Origin: Streptomyces rubellomurinus
Lineage (GTDB): Bacteria; Actinomycetota; Actinomycetes; Streptomycetales; Streptomycetaceae
DNA: 14,595 nucleotides
Direction of reading: 5' to 3'
Assembly: GCF_000961885.1 (NCBI RefSeq)
Contig: NZ_JZKH01000137.1
Location: forward strand, 1-14,595
Positions 1 to 7,843 of the stretch are shown here, piece by piece. The notes below the pieces were generated by a model, which worked only from the letters and a program-made list of their open reading frames with translations, was not told where the DNA came from and searched no databases. Position numbers and translations under genes: made by a program. Every line of letters starts with the position of its first letter. Within the stretch, counting starts at the first letter, position 1.

Positions 1-123
1 GAGACCGCGATGGTCTTCGGCGAGCTGTACCGCAACGGCGCCGAGTGGAAGTTCCGCGCCATCGGCCAGGGCTACGCCTCCGGCCTGCGCGGCATCGCCA
101 CCGACTACGGCGTGAACGTCTGA
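1..123 (+). CDS. TerD-family protein, C-terminal fragment
   Basis: The window opens inside this gene; only the last 40 codons and the TGA stop at 121-123 are present. The visible end reads [20 protein letters not shown] followed by a glycine/alanine-rich tail ending in DYGVNV. This is the typical C-terminus of TerD/TerE/CABP proteins (tellurite resistance and general stress, calcium-binding beta-sandwich domain in the cytoplasm), in which the conserved GELYR...W.F.A.GQGY..GL motif is nearly invariant. Streptomyces carry many TerD paralogues, so the exact member cannot be named. A strong hairpin terminator follows 11 nt after the stop, so the gene is probably not co-transcribed with fadH. Confidence in the family is high; nothing can be said about the calcium-binding residues, which lie upstream. 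Confidence 0.9.
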   Translation, partial: ETAMVFGELYRNGAEWKFRAIGQGYASGLRGIATDYGVNV

Positions 124-134
124 CACCACCGATC

Positions 135-169
135 GAGCCCCGGCCCCGGTGCGGGCGCCGGGGCTCTTT
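135..169 (+). terminator. Hairpin terminator after the TerD-family gene
   Basis: A perfect 10-bp inverted repeat (GAGCCCCGGC at 135-144, GCCGGGGCTC at 157-166) encloses a 12-nt loop and is followed by TTT at 167-169. It starts 11 nt after the stop codon. The stem is GC-rich with a short T run, which is normal for intrinsic terminators in high-GC actinobacteria. Confidence 0.85.
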
Positions 170-184
170 CGCGTCCGAAGCCCC

Positions 185-196
185 CTATGCAACTTG

Positions 197-204
<8 letters not shown>
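185..204. promoter_or_regulatory. Palindromic operator upstream of fadH
   Basis: Perfect 9-bp inverted repeat with a 2-bp centre: CTATGCAAC at 185-193, TT, GTTGCATAG at 196-204. It is AT-rich compared with its surroundings and lies 66 bp before the fadH start. The size and symmetry fit a dimeric MarR- or TetR-type repressor. The right arm overlaps the candidate -35 box (197-202), which fits repression by blocking RNA polymerase. No adjacent regulator gene has a matching site; the MarR gene at 4452 has a different palindrome in its own promoter. Confidence 0.7.
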
Positions 205-2307
<2,103 letters not shown>

Positions 2308-2388
2308 CGAAATACGGCCGGCGGGGGTCGTTTCCAGGCATGCTGACCTGGGGCGATCCCCGTCCGCGCGCCCTGCCCGGACCCCGGT

Positions 2389-2409
2389 GGGACACTGGTG
2401 AACTGTCCC
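2389..2409. repeat. Short inverted repeat before the secreted-protein gene
   Basis: GGGACA (2389-2394) and TGTCCC (2404-2409) are perfect 6-bp arms with a 9-bp spacer, 28 bp before the chosen ATG. It may be an operator or leader hairpin; arms this short can occur by chance in GC-rich DNA. The rest of the 2308-2436 gap holds no convincing terminator or -35/-10 pair. Confidence 0.25.
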
Positions 2410-2436
2410 TGTCCCCACTCTCGACCGGGGGTCGGC

Positions 2437-3171
2437 ATGTCTCGTCGGAGGTCTCTCCACGCCCTCAGCGCCGCAGCCGTCGCCGCGGCGGTCCTCCTGG
2501 GCCCGGCCCACGTCGCGGCCGCCGCCCCGCCGCAGGAACTGCCGTCCGCCGACCAGCTGAAGGCGGCCCTGCTCACCGCGAACGACCTCGGCCCGCAGTC
2601 CGGCTACACCGAGGTGCCGGCCACCGAGAGCCCCACCCCCGGCGAGACCCCCACCCCGGTCAGCGGCTGCGACGCGCTCAGCGCCCTGCTCAACGCGCAC
2701 GCCGGGCAGCCCGGCCCGTCCGTCCCGCACGCCGAGGTCGAACTCGACGGCCAGGGCGGCAACCCGATGGTGACCGAGTCCCTGACGGCCGAGGACAACG
2801 ACCGGATCACCGCCGACTTCGCCAAGGCCGTGGACGCCTTCAAGACCTGCCACACCCTCACCCTCGACGCGGGCACACCCGACGCGGTGACCTTCGACGT
2901 CACGCCGATCACCCTCGGCGACCGGCAGGACGCCCCCGCCGTCCGCCTCGACGGCACGGTCGGCGGCGTCCGGCTCAACGCCTACGTCGGCATCGAGCGC
3001 TTCGGCACGGTCGGCATGGCCTTCGGCTTCTTCCAGCGCGACGACACCTCCTCGCAGACGGCGTCGATGCAGTACCGCACCGCCGTCGCCAAGGTCGAAC
3101 GCACCCTCGGCACGACGGCCGGCAGCACCACCCCGCCCACCGCGGCCGCGACGGCGGGCATGGCGGTCTGA
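2437..3171 (+). CDS. Secreted protein of unknown function, possibly PknH-sensor-like
   Basis: A 244-aa protein with a clear Sec signal peptide: MSRRRS, a hydrophobic alanine/valine/leucine core (about residues 9-28) and a probable cleavage site after AAAA near residue 30. No lipobox cysteine is present, so it is probably released or retained at the wall rather than lipid-anchored. After a Ser/Thr/Pro-rich stretch (about 60-75) come only two cysteines, Cys78 (VSGCDAL) and Cys138 (FKTCHTL), well placed for one disulfide. The pattern of LKAALLTANDLG near the N-terminus, a Cys before a small helix and a second Cys after an F...F..C helix resembles actinobacterial extracellular sensor domains of the PknH C-terminal type; this is a weak likeness. 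The C-terminus is a low-complexity Thr/Ala/Pro tail. ATG 2437 was preferred to the in-frame GTG at 2398 because the signal peptide begins there and GGGGG precedes it at 2427-2431. Confidence 0.8.
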   Translation: MSRRRSLHALSAAAVAAAVLLGPAHVAAAAPPQELPSADQLKAALLTANDLGPQSGYTEVPATESPTPGETPTPVSGCDALSALLNAHAGQPGPSVPHAEVELDGQGGNPMVTESLTAEDNDRITADFAKAVDAFKTCHTLTLDAGTPDAVTFDVTPITLGDRQDAPAVRLDGTVGGVRLNAYVGIERFGTVGMAFGFFQRDDTSSQTASMQYRTAVAKVERTLGTTAGSTTPPTAAATAGMAV

Positions 3172-3176
3172 GAAGT

Positions 3177-3190
3177 GGTCCCGGCGGACC
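3177..3190. terminator. Weak hairpin between convergent genes
   Basis: GGTCC (3177-3181) and GGACC (3186-3190) form a 5-bp stem with a 4-nt loop in the 22-nt gap between two convergent stop codons. It is the only terminator candidate there, without a T run on either strand. Confidence 0.25.
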
Positions 3191-3193
3191 GGT

Positions 3194-3586
3194 TCAGGCC
3201 GTCCCGAAGGGGTTGTCGATCACGTACCGCCACCGCCCGTCCGGCCCGCGCCGGGCGACGTCGGTGGCGGTGCCGGCGAGGTGGACGGGGGCGCCGTCCG
3301 GCGCGGTGCCGTCGATGCTCCAGTCGACGATCAGCAGCGCGAGGTCGTCGGCGACGTACGTGTGCCGGGGGCGGACGGTGATCGGCAGCCCGAGGCCCTG
3401 GAACTCCGCGCTGGCGCGGGCGAGTTCGGGCCCGTACGCGGCCCGGCCCGGGCCGGGGACGAAGACCGCGCCGGGCTCGTAGACGCGGGCGAGGGCGTCC
3501 GGGTCGCCGCTGTTGAAGGCGGCGGCGAAGGTGGCCGGGTGTTGTGCCGGGTCGGTGGCGAGGGGGAGGGTGTCGGGGTGAGTCAT
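3194..3586 (-). CDS. SnoaL/NTF2-like (DUF4440-type) protein
   Basis: A 130-aa protein with the layout of the NTF2-like/SnoaL superfamily: an N-terminal helix with AAAFNSGDPDALARVYEPGAV, then alternating strands including ITVRPRHTYVADDLALLIVDW, and a last strand GRWRYVIDNPF. These small alpha+beta barrels are ketosteroid-isomerase-like; many act as cyclases or isomerases, others only bind ligands, so no reaction is assigned. The open frame continues upstream to 3787, but the family N-terminus fits the ATG at 3586 (MTHPDTLPL), and the upstream part reads as arginine-rich non-coding sequence antisense to the HxlR gene. No good ribosome site precedes the ATG. It is head to head with the HxlR regulator, which probably controls it, and ends 22 nt from the convergent secreted-protein gene. 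Confidence 0.85.
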   Translation of the reverse strand: MTHPDTLPLATDPAQHPATFAAAFNSGDPDALARVYEPGAVFVPGPGRAAYGPELARASAEFQGLGLPITVRPRHTYVADDLALLIVDWSIDGTAPDGAPVHLAGTATDVARRGPDGRWRYVIDNPFGTA

Positions 3587-4009
3587 GGGAGCAGTGAAGC
3601 CGGGGCCCGCGTGGGTCACCAAACGGGAAGCGACCGGGCCGGAGGCGACGCCCGTGCCTGGGACGAGGAGTTGGTGCCGGACGGGCACGGCCGCACCGCC
3701 CGCCCGGAGCCGGACTGCCCGGTCGAGGTGGCGCTGGCGGCGATCGCCGGGCGCTGGACGACGCTGGTGCTGCGCGAGCTGATGCACGGCCCGGCCTCGT
3801 ACGGGCAGTTGCGCGAGCGGCTGGCGCGGATCAGCCCGAAGGTGCTCGCCGAGCGGCTACGGGCCCTGGAGGAGCGGGAGTTGGTGGTGCGGGAGCGGCT
3901 GGTCGGCTTCCCGGTGCGGACCTCGTACCGGCTGACGCCTACCGGCGAGGCGCTGCGCCCGCTGCTGCTGGAGCTGTACCGGACGGGGTCGGCGCTGGCC
4001 GAGCGGTGA
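3578..4009 (+). CDS. HxlR-family transcriptional regulator
   Basis: Winged-helix DNA-binding protein of the HxlR type. From residue 47 (with the start used here) it shows the family signature: CPVEVALAAIAGRWTTLVLR, the recognition region LRERLARISPKVLAERLRAL, and the wing VRTSYRLTPTGEALRPLL. The conserved Cys of the first motif (often redox- or electrophile-sensing in this family) is Cys47. The start is uncertain: GTG 3578 has an excellent ribosome site (GGAGGG 3565-3570, 7-nt spacing) but overlaps the start of the divergent SnoaL-like gene by 9 bp. GTG 3611 and GTG 3674 (AGGAG only 3 nt away) are in-frame alternatives that would leave a real intergenic promoter. The open frame runs on to 3281, but that part is antisense to the SnoaL-like gene and is not included. 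The likely target is the neighbouring SnoaL-like gene. Confidence 0.85.
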   Translation: MSHGSSEAGARVGHQTGSDRAGGDARAWDEELVPDGHGRTARPEPDCPVEVALAAIAGRWTTLVLRELMHGPASYGQLRERLARISPKVLAERLRALEERELVVRERLVGFPVRTSYRLTPTGEALRPLLLELYRTGSALAER

Positions 4010-4343
4010 CGGCCGCTGCTGCTGCTGCCACCGCGCCGCCGCCGCGTCGGCCGGCGAGGCGGCAGCCGAGGCAGTCGGGGTGGCCGTGGCGCCCGGCCGG
4101 GTCGGGGGTGCGCCAGTGACGGAGGTGGGGCGGGCGCGGGCCGGTGGGTTTGCCCCGGCCGGCGAGGTGGAGCAGCCAGCTGGCGAGGCCGCCGAGGGCG
4201 GTGAGCGCGCCGCCGGCCCAGAGCCCGGCCGCCGAGCCGAGGACGAGGGCGCCGCCGGCGACGGCGAAGCCGAGGACGGCGAGGACGGAGCCGGTCCAGC
4301 CCGCGACGGTGTGCCCCATGTCGTGGTCGCCGTGTGTGCTCAT
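3939..4343 (-). CDS. Small membrane protein, HGxxPAAW-like, with CxxC tail
   Basis: A 134-aa protein beginning MSTHGDHDMGHTVAGW, a degenerate version of the HGxTPAAW signature of small Streptomyces membrane proteins of unknown role. Two transmembrane helices follow (about residues 14-36 and 39-61), then a basic Pro-rich stretch GRGKPTGPRPP and a conserved-looking GHPDCLGCRLAGR with Cys91 and Cys94 that could bind metal or form a disulfide. The last 35 residues are an alanine-rich tail without obvious function. ATG 4343 was chosen over the upstream in-frame start at 4394 because GGGAG (complement of 4349-4353) sits 5 nt before it and the signature starts there. Its 3' end overlaps the convergent HxlR gene by 71 nt. 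It is divergent from marR and shares its operator region. Confidence 0.7.
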   Translation of the reverse strand: MSTHGDHDMGHTVAGWTGSVLAVLGFAVAGGALVLGSAAGLWAGGALTALGGLASWLLHLAGRGKPTGPRPPHLRHWRTPDPAGRHGHPDCLGCRLAGRRGGGAVAAAAAAVTARPAPTPSGTAPAAAGAAPRR

Positions 4344-4408
4344 GACTGCTCCCGTGGTGTGAGATGGGCAGGTGGAGGTGGACGGCCCGGTCATCGCGGC
4401 CGAACCGT

Positions 4409-4424
4409 TTATCTCACGAGATAA
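4409..4424. promoter_or_regulatory. Probable MarR operator in the divergent promoter
   Basis: A perfect 7-bp inverted repeat, TTATCTC (4409-4415) and GAGATAA (4418-4424) with a 2-bp centre AC, lies in the only AT-rich patch between the divergent membrane-protein and marR genes, 28 bp before the marR start. A further GTGAGAT half-site occurs at 4359-4365. The size and position fit autoregulation by the MarR protein and control of both genes. No clear -35/-10 pair could be assigned. Confidence 0.65.
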
Positions 4425-4438
4425 GTTACTTAGATGCT

Positions 4439-4444
4439 AAGGAG
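4439..4444 (+). promoter_or_regulatory. Ribosome binding site that fixes the marR start
   Basis: AAGGAG, 7 nt before GTG 4452. An in-frame ATG at 4434 lies upstream of this site, which therefore belongs to the GTG. Confidence 0.8.
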
Positions 4445-4451
4445 ATCCTGG

Positions 4452-4937
4452 GTGAAGGGCAAGCCGCGCCCCCGGGCCACGCCCGAACAGGCGCTGTACG
4501 CGATGGACCGCATGATCGCGCTCGCCCAGTTCGGGCAGCAGGACATCGCCGCCCGGCTCGGGCTCAACGTCACCGACCTCACCTGCCTCGGCTTCGTCAT
4601 CGAGGCGGCGATCGCCGGGGAGCCGCTGGCCGCCGGCGACCTCGCCGAACGGGCCCAGCTCACCACCGGCGCCGTGACCGGCGTGCTCAACCGCTTGGAG
4701 AAGGCCGGCTACGCCCACCGCGAGGCCGACCCGGGCGACCGGCGGCGCGTGCGCGTCGTGATGGCCGAGGACGCGCAGCAGCGGATCCTCCAGGTGTACG
4801 GCCCGTTCTACGAGCGGATCGGCGCCCTGTTCGCCGACTACGCGCCGGACGAGATCGCGGTGATCGCCGACTGGTTCACCCGGGCCCGGGCGGTGCTGGA
4901 CGAGTCCCTGGAGGAGATCAGGGCCACCTCGCCCTGA
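4452..4937 (+). CDS. MarR-family transcriptional regulator
   Basis: A 161-aa dimeric winged-helix regulator. Long N-terminal helices (about residues 9-35) lead into the DNA-binding domain: LAAGDLAERAQLTTGAVTGV (59-78) is the helix-turn-helix, with LNRLEKAGYAHREADPGDRR (79-98) running into the wing whose Asp-Arg-Arg tip is typical of MarR. A C-terminal dimerisation helix (about 125-156) completes the fold at the usual family length. The GTG start is supported by AAGGAG at 4439-4444; the upstream ATG at 4434 would place the ribosome site inside the coding region. Regulation is probably autogenous through the palindrome at 4409-4424, which also sits upstream of the divergent membrane protein. 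A strong terminator follows 15 nt after the stop. The ligand cannot be predicted. Confidence 0.93.
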   Translation: MKGKPRPRATPEQALYAMDRMIALAQFGQQDIAARLGLNVTDLTCLGFVIEAAIAGEPLAAGDLAERAQLTTGAVTGVLNRLEKAGYAHREADPGDRRRVRVVMAEDAQQRILQVYGPFYERIGALFADYAPDEIAVIADWFTRARAVLDESLEEIRATSP

Positions 4938-5092
4938 GTCCTGTCACGACGGCGGCGCAGGAAGTCGGCGGGTCCGACTTCCTGCGCCGTGCTGCCGTCC
5001 TCGATCCAGCCCTCCGTCACCTCCGCGGCGACCGCGCGCAGTTCCGGCTCGGTGTCGGCGACTTCGGCCGTCACGGCGCCGACCGGGTACAT
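4838..5092 (-). pseudogene. Possible small gene or gene remnant, unidentified
   Basis: From an ATG at 5092 the minus strand reads MYPVGAVTAEVADTEPEL and on through an acidic stretch to ADFLRRR near 4945. About the first 50 codons have strong G/C third-position bias and a balanced composition, as real genes here do. Beyond that the frame runs antisense into marR with ordinary shadow composition until a stop at 4838. No ribosome site precedes the ATG. Upstream (5093-5150) a different minus frame looks coding (Glu/Ala/Gly/Val-rich), so this may be a frameshifted and truncated remnant lying downstream of the oxidoreductase gene. I do not recognise the family. The marR terminator overlaps its last coding-like codons. 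It could also be a short real gene or chance. Confidence 0.25.
4953..4989 (+). terminator. Long-stem terminator after marR
   Basis: A perfect 16-bp stem (4953-4968 with 4974-4989) closes a 5-nt loop CGGGT; the arms centre on GCAGGAAGTCGG and its complement. It starts 15 nt after the marR stop. There is no T run, a form common in actinobacteria. Being a perfect palindrome it could also stop transcripts arriving from the imine-reductase side. Confidence 0.8.
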
Positions 5093-5156
5093 GGTGGCCC
5101 GGCCGCGTGATGCCCCCCGACCCCGGCCACCGCCTCGCCCGCCGCCTCGACAGTGC

Positions 5157-6056
5157 CTAGCGATCACCCTGGCGCAGGAGGTCGACGAGGCCGGTGAGGT
5201 CCTCGTCGGGGGAGCCGGTGGCGAGGCGGCGCTGCATCAGGTGGAAGAGGGGGGTGAGGAGTTCGGGGCTGACGCCCTGCTCCTGGGCGGTGCCGAGGAG
5301 GGTGTGGCGGCCGGCGGCCTGCATGGCGAGGTTGGAGACGACGCCGGTGGTGTAGTCGCCGCTCTCCAGGCGGCGGGCGGTGTCGGGGACGGCGGCGGTC
5401 ATGGTGGTGAGCCAGTCGGTGATGAGGGGGGCCAGGTCGGTGGGGGCGACGGTTTCGTCGCGGATCAGGGCGAAGGCGTGGGTGAGGCCGGCGAACATGC
5501 CGTACATGGCGCTGAGCAGGGCCACGTCGTGCAGGGCCGCGTGGCCGGCGTCCTCGCCGACGTAGCGGGTGTCGGCGGGGGCGGCGAGGGTGGTGCGGTG
5601 CTCGTCGAAGAGGGCGGCCGAGCCGCTGTAGAAGACGTACGGGCCGGCGGCCGGGACGCCGATCATCGGGGGGACGGCCATGATGCCGCCGTCCAGGTAG
5701 CGGGCGCCGCGCTCGGCGGCCCAGGCGGCGCGGGAGCGGGCCTGGGCGGGGGTGCCGGTGACCAGGTTGACCACGTCCTTGCCGGTCAACTCCGCGTCGG
5801 CCAGGGCCTGTTCGACGGAGGCGTCGTCGAGCAGACAGACCACCACCAGCCGGTTCGCCGCGACGGCCTCGGCGGCGGTGGCGGCGACGGTGGCGCCCTC
5901 GGCGGCGAGCGCTTCGGCGCGGGCGGCGGTGCGGTTCCAGACGGTGAGCGGGTGTCCGGCGGCGAGCCAGGCACGGCCGAGGGCGGCGCCCATGGCGCCG
6001 AGGCCGAGCAGGGTGACGGGGGTCTTGGCCGGAGTCTCAACGGGGTTGTGCGTCAT
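5157..6056 (-). CDS. NAD(P)H-dependent oxidoreductase, imine reductase-like
   Basis: A 299-aa member of the 6-phosphogluconate dehydrogenase/beta-hydroxyacid dehydrogenase superfamily. The N-terminal Rossmann fold (about 12-165) has GLGAMG (18-23) for the dinucleotide and VWNRT (39-43), whose Arg suggests NADPH. LDGGIMAVPPMIG (121-133) and the following YVFYSGS are typical of the imine reductase (IRED) branch. The interdomain helix GHAALHDVALLSAMYG (171-186) lacks the catalytic Lys of true beta-hydroxyacid dehydrogenases and has Asp177 in a position resembling the Asp of R-type IREDs. The C-terminal helical domain mediates dimerisation. IREDs reduce cyclic imines to amines; the natural substrate is rarely known. 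ATG 6056 is preceded by GGAGG with 9-nt spacing (complement of 6066-6070). It is transcribed alone or after the MFS gene, from which a 104-nt gap with palindromes separates it. Confidence 0.88.
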   Translation of the reverse strand: MTHNPVETPAKTPVTLLGLGAMGAALGRAWLAAGHPLTVWNRTAARAEALAAEGATVAATAAEAVAANRLVVVCLLDDASVEQALADAELTGKDVVNLVTGTPAQARSRAAWAAERGARYLDGGIMAVPPMIGVPAAGPYVFYSGSAALFDEHRTTLAAPADTRYVGEDAGHAALHDVALLSAMYGMFAGLTHAFALIRDETVAPTDLAPLITDWLTTMTAAVPDTARRLESGDYTTGVVSNLAMQAAGRHTLLGTAQEQGVSPELLTPLFHLMQRRLATGSPDEDLTGLVDLLRQGDR

Positions 6057-6091
6057 GCGAACCAGCCTCCGTTGCGCGCCGGTCGGTGATC

Positions 6092-6103
6092 AAGTACGCA
6101 CTT
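6092..6103. promoter_or_regulatory. Candidate operator upstream of the imine reductase-like gene
   Basis: AAGTACGCACTT, with AAGT/ACTT arms around a 4-bp centre, lies 36 bp before the gene start in an otherwise GC-rich gap. AAGTACGCACTT-like elements seem familiar to me from promoters linked to HxlR regulators, but that is from memory and unverified; the HxlR promoter in this window has no copy. Confidence 0.3.
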
Positions 6104-6113
6104 TTCGGTGGGG

Positions 6114-6137
6114 TGGTCACCCGGGGGTGAGTGACCA
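6114..6137. repeat. Inverted repeat between MFS and oxidoreductase genes
   Basis: TGGTCAC (6114-6120) and GTGACCA (6131-6137) are perfect 7-bp arms with a 10-bp spacer. It lies 23 bp past the MFS stop and 57 bp before the oxidoreductase start. It could be an operator of the oxidoreductase gene or a weak terminator for the MFS gene; there is no T run. Confidence 0.4.
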
Positions 6138-6160
6138 GGTCAACCGCGTGCGGGCCCGGG

Positions 6161-7717
6161 CTACCGGGTGCGGGTGGGCCGCAGGAGGACGGCGATCAGC
6201 ACGCCGAGGGCCAGGCCGACCGCCGCGAGGCCCCACAGGACGGAGTGGAACGCCGCGTCGTAGGCGTGCGCGAGGAAGGCCGTGAAGCCCTCGGGGTCGG
6301 TGGCGCCGGACAGGTGGGCGGCGCCGTCGAGGTCGCCGCCGGCGGCGCGGTCGGTGACGGGGCCGGCGAGCGGGGCGGCGGCGCCCGGCTGGGTGCCGAT
6401 GCCGTCGCGGATGCGGGCGCCGAGGACGGTGGCGAGCGCGGAGCCGTACGCGGCGACGGCGACGGCCTCGCTGCCGAGGCGCAGGGTGTTGAGGAACCCG
6501 GCCGCCATGCCCGCCTTGGCCGGGTCGACCAGGGCCAGCGCCTGGCCGTCGACCAGCCCGGCGGACAGGCCCATGCCGGCGCCGGTGACGAGCATCGGCG
6601 CGGCCAGCGCCAGCACGGTGACGGACGGCGAGAGCAGTGTCAGGGCGAGGTCCCCGACGACGAGGCAGGCCAGGCTGAGCACGATCAGGGCGAGCGCCGA
6701 GACGCCCCGGGCGACCAGCTTGACGGCGAGCAGCGGGCAGACCAGCACCGGCGCGGTGAGCAGCAGCATGAGCAGCCCGGCCGAGCCGGTGTCGCGGCCG
6801 GTGACGGCGGTGAGGTAGCTCGGCAGGTAGGTGAGCAGGGTGACGAAGCCGAAGGAGGCGGCGACGGGGACGAGGCACAGGCCGAGGAAGCGGCGGTCGC
6901 GCAGCACGCTCAGGTCGAGCAGCGGGTGGGCGCTGCGCCGTTCGACGGCGGTGAACAGGGCGAGCGCGAGGGTCGTGCCGGCCAGCAGACCGAGCACCCC
7001 GGTGCTGCCCCAACCCCACTGGGAGCCCTGGACGATGGCGGTGGTGAGCAGCACCATGGCGAGGACGAACAGGGCGCTGCCGGGGAGGTCGATCCGCCCG
7101 CCGCCGCCCGAACCGGCGGGCACCGTACGGGAGATGGCCGGCACGGCGAGCAGGACGGCGGCGAGGGCGGCGGCGTGCGCGGCGAACACCCAGCGCCAGC
7201 CGAGGGTTTGGACGAGCGCGCCGCCGAGGGAGGGGCCGAGGGCGACGCCGAGGCCCGCGACGGTGCCGAACAGGGCGAAGGCCCGGGCGCGGGCGGGGCC
7301 GGCGAAGGCGGTGGAGAGGATGGCGGCGCCGCAGGAGAAGATCGCGGCGCCGCCGATGCCGGTGAGGGCGCGGGCGGCGTCGAGCCAGCGGACGTCGGTG
7401 GCGGCGGCGCTGGCGAGCGAGCCGGCGGCGTAGAGGGCGACGCCGGCGGCGAAGGCCCTGACCCGGCCGACGACGTCGGCGACGGAGCCCCAGACGAGGG
7501 TGAAGCAGGCGAAGGCGACGTTGAAGGCGTTGACGACCCACTGCAGCGGCGCGAGCCCGGCGTGGGTGTCGGCGCCGATGTCGGGGAGGGCGACGGCGGT
7601 GCCGGAGATGGACATGGGGACGACGAACACCGCGAGCAGGACGGCCGCGAGGGTGAGGGTCCGGCCGGGCGCCGGTTCGTCGACGGCGGTGGGCGGCGGC
7701 GTGGTCTGTGTGCTCAT
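6161..7717 (-). CDS. MFS drug/metabolite exporter, DHA2 type (14 TM)
   Basis: A 518-aa integral membrane transporter. The hydropathy pattern and length fit the 14-helix DHA2 (EmrB/QacA-like) branch of the major facilitator superfamily, which exports drugs or secondary metabolites by proton antiport. Motif A appears as GSVADVVGRVRAF (77-89) in the loop between helices 2 and 3. The antiporter motif C appears as GTVAGLGVALGPSLGG (151-166) in helix 5. Other visible features are RALTGIGGA (116-124) before it, and a long hydrophilic loop (about 448-485) before the last helix. Start ATG 7717 has GGAG 9 nt upstream. The gene stands alone, with a large symmetric operator 60-93 bp upstream, so its expression is probably induced by a ligand-responsive regulator encoded elsewhere. 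Substrate unknown. Confidence 0.92.
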   Translation of the reverse strand: MSTQTTPPPTAVDEPAPGRTLTLAAVLLAVFVVPMSISGTAVALPDIGADTHAGLAPLQWVVNAFNVAFACFTLVWGSVADVVGRVRAFAAGVALYAAGSLASAAATDVRWLDAARALTGIGGAAIFSCGAAILSTAFAGPARARAFALFGTVAGLGVALGPSLGGALVQTLGWRWVFAAHAAALAAVLLAVPAISRTVPAGSGGGGRIDLPGSALFVLAMVLLTTAIVQGSQWGWGSTGVLGLLAGTTLALALFTAVERRSAHPLLDLSVLRDRRFLGLCLVPVAASFGFVTLLTYLPSYLTAVTGRDTGSAGLLMLLLTAPVLVCPLLAVKLVARGVSALALIVLSLACLVVGDLALTLLSPSVTVLALAAPMLVTGAGMGLSAGLVDGQALALVDPAKAGMAAGFLNTLRLGSEAVAVAAYGSALATVLGARIRDGIGTQPGAAAPLAGPVTDRAAGGDLDGAAHLSGATDPEGFTAFLAHAYDAAFHSVLWGLAAVGLALGVLIAVLLRPTRTR

Positions 7718-7776
7718 GCGGCGGGGCTCCAGGCAGGCTCGACCGGGCCGCGCGCGGCGGCCAGGTAAGGATCTGA

Positions 7777-7810
7777 TCGAACCTTAAGGTGGCATGACCT
7801 TCAGGTTCGA
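7777..7810. promoter_or_regulatory. Large palindromic operator upstream of the MFS gene
   Basis: Two 14-bp arms, TCGAACCTTAAGGT (7777-7790) and ACCTTCAGGTTCGA (7797-7810), are complementary at 13 of 14 positions around a 6-bp centre GGCATG. The left arm itself contains the perfect palindrome ACCTTAAGGT (7781-7790). The site lies 60-93 bp before the MFS start in a relatively AT-rich patch. Nested symmetry fits a TetR-type (two dimers) or MerR-type site. No regulator gene is adjacent. Confidence 0.7.
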
Positions 7811-7843
7811 CGCAAGCCGTACCTGAGAAATGTTCGGACGGCC

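Noticed and set aside
2326..2365. Small hairpins (CCAGG/CCTGG, GGGG/CCCC) after fadH as a terminator
   Set aside because: Stems of only 4-5 bp with no T run are expected by chance at this GC content.
3281..3577. N-terminal extension of the HxlR gene to an ATG at 3281
   Set aside because: It would be fully antisense to the SnoaL-like gene and add about 99 Gly/Val/Glu-rich residues not expected for an HxlR protein.
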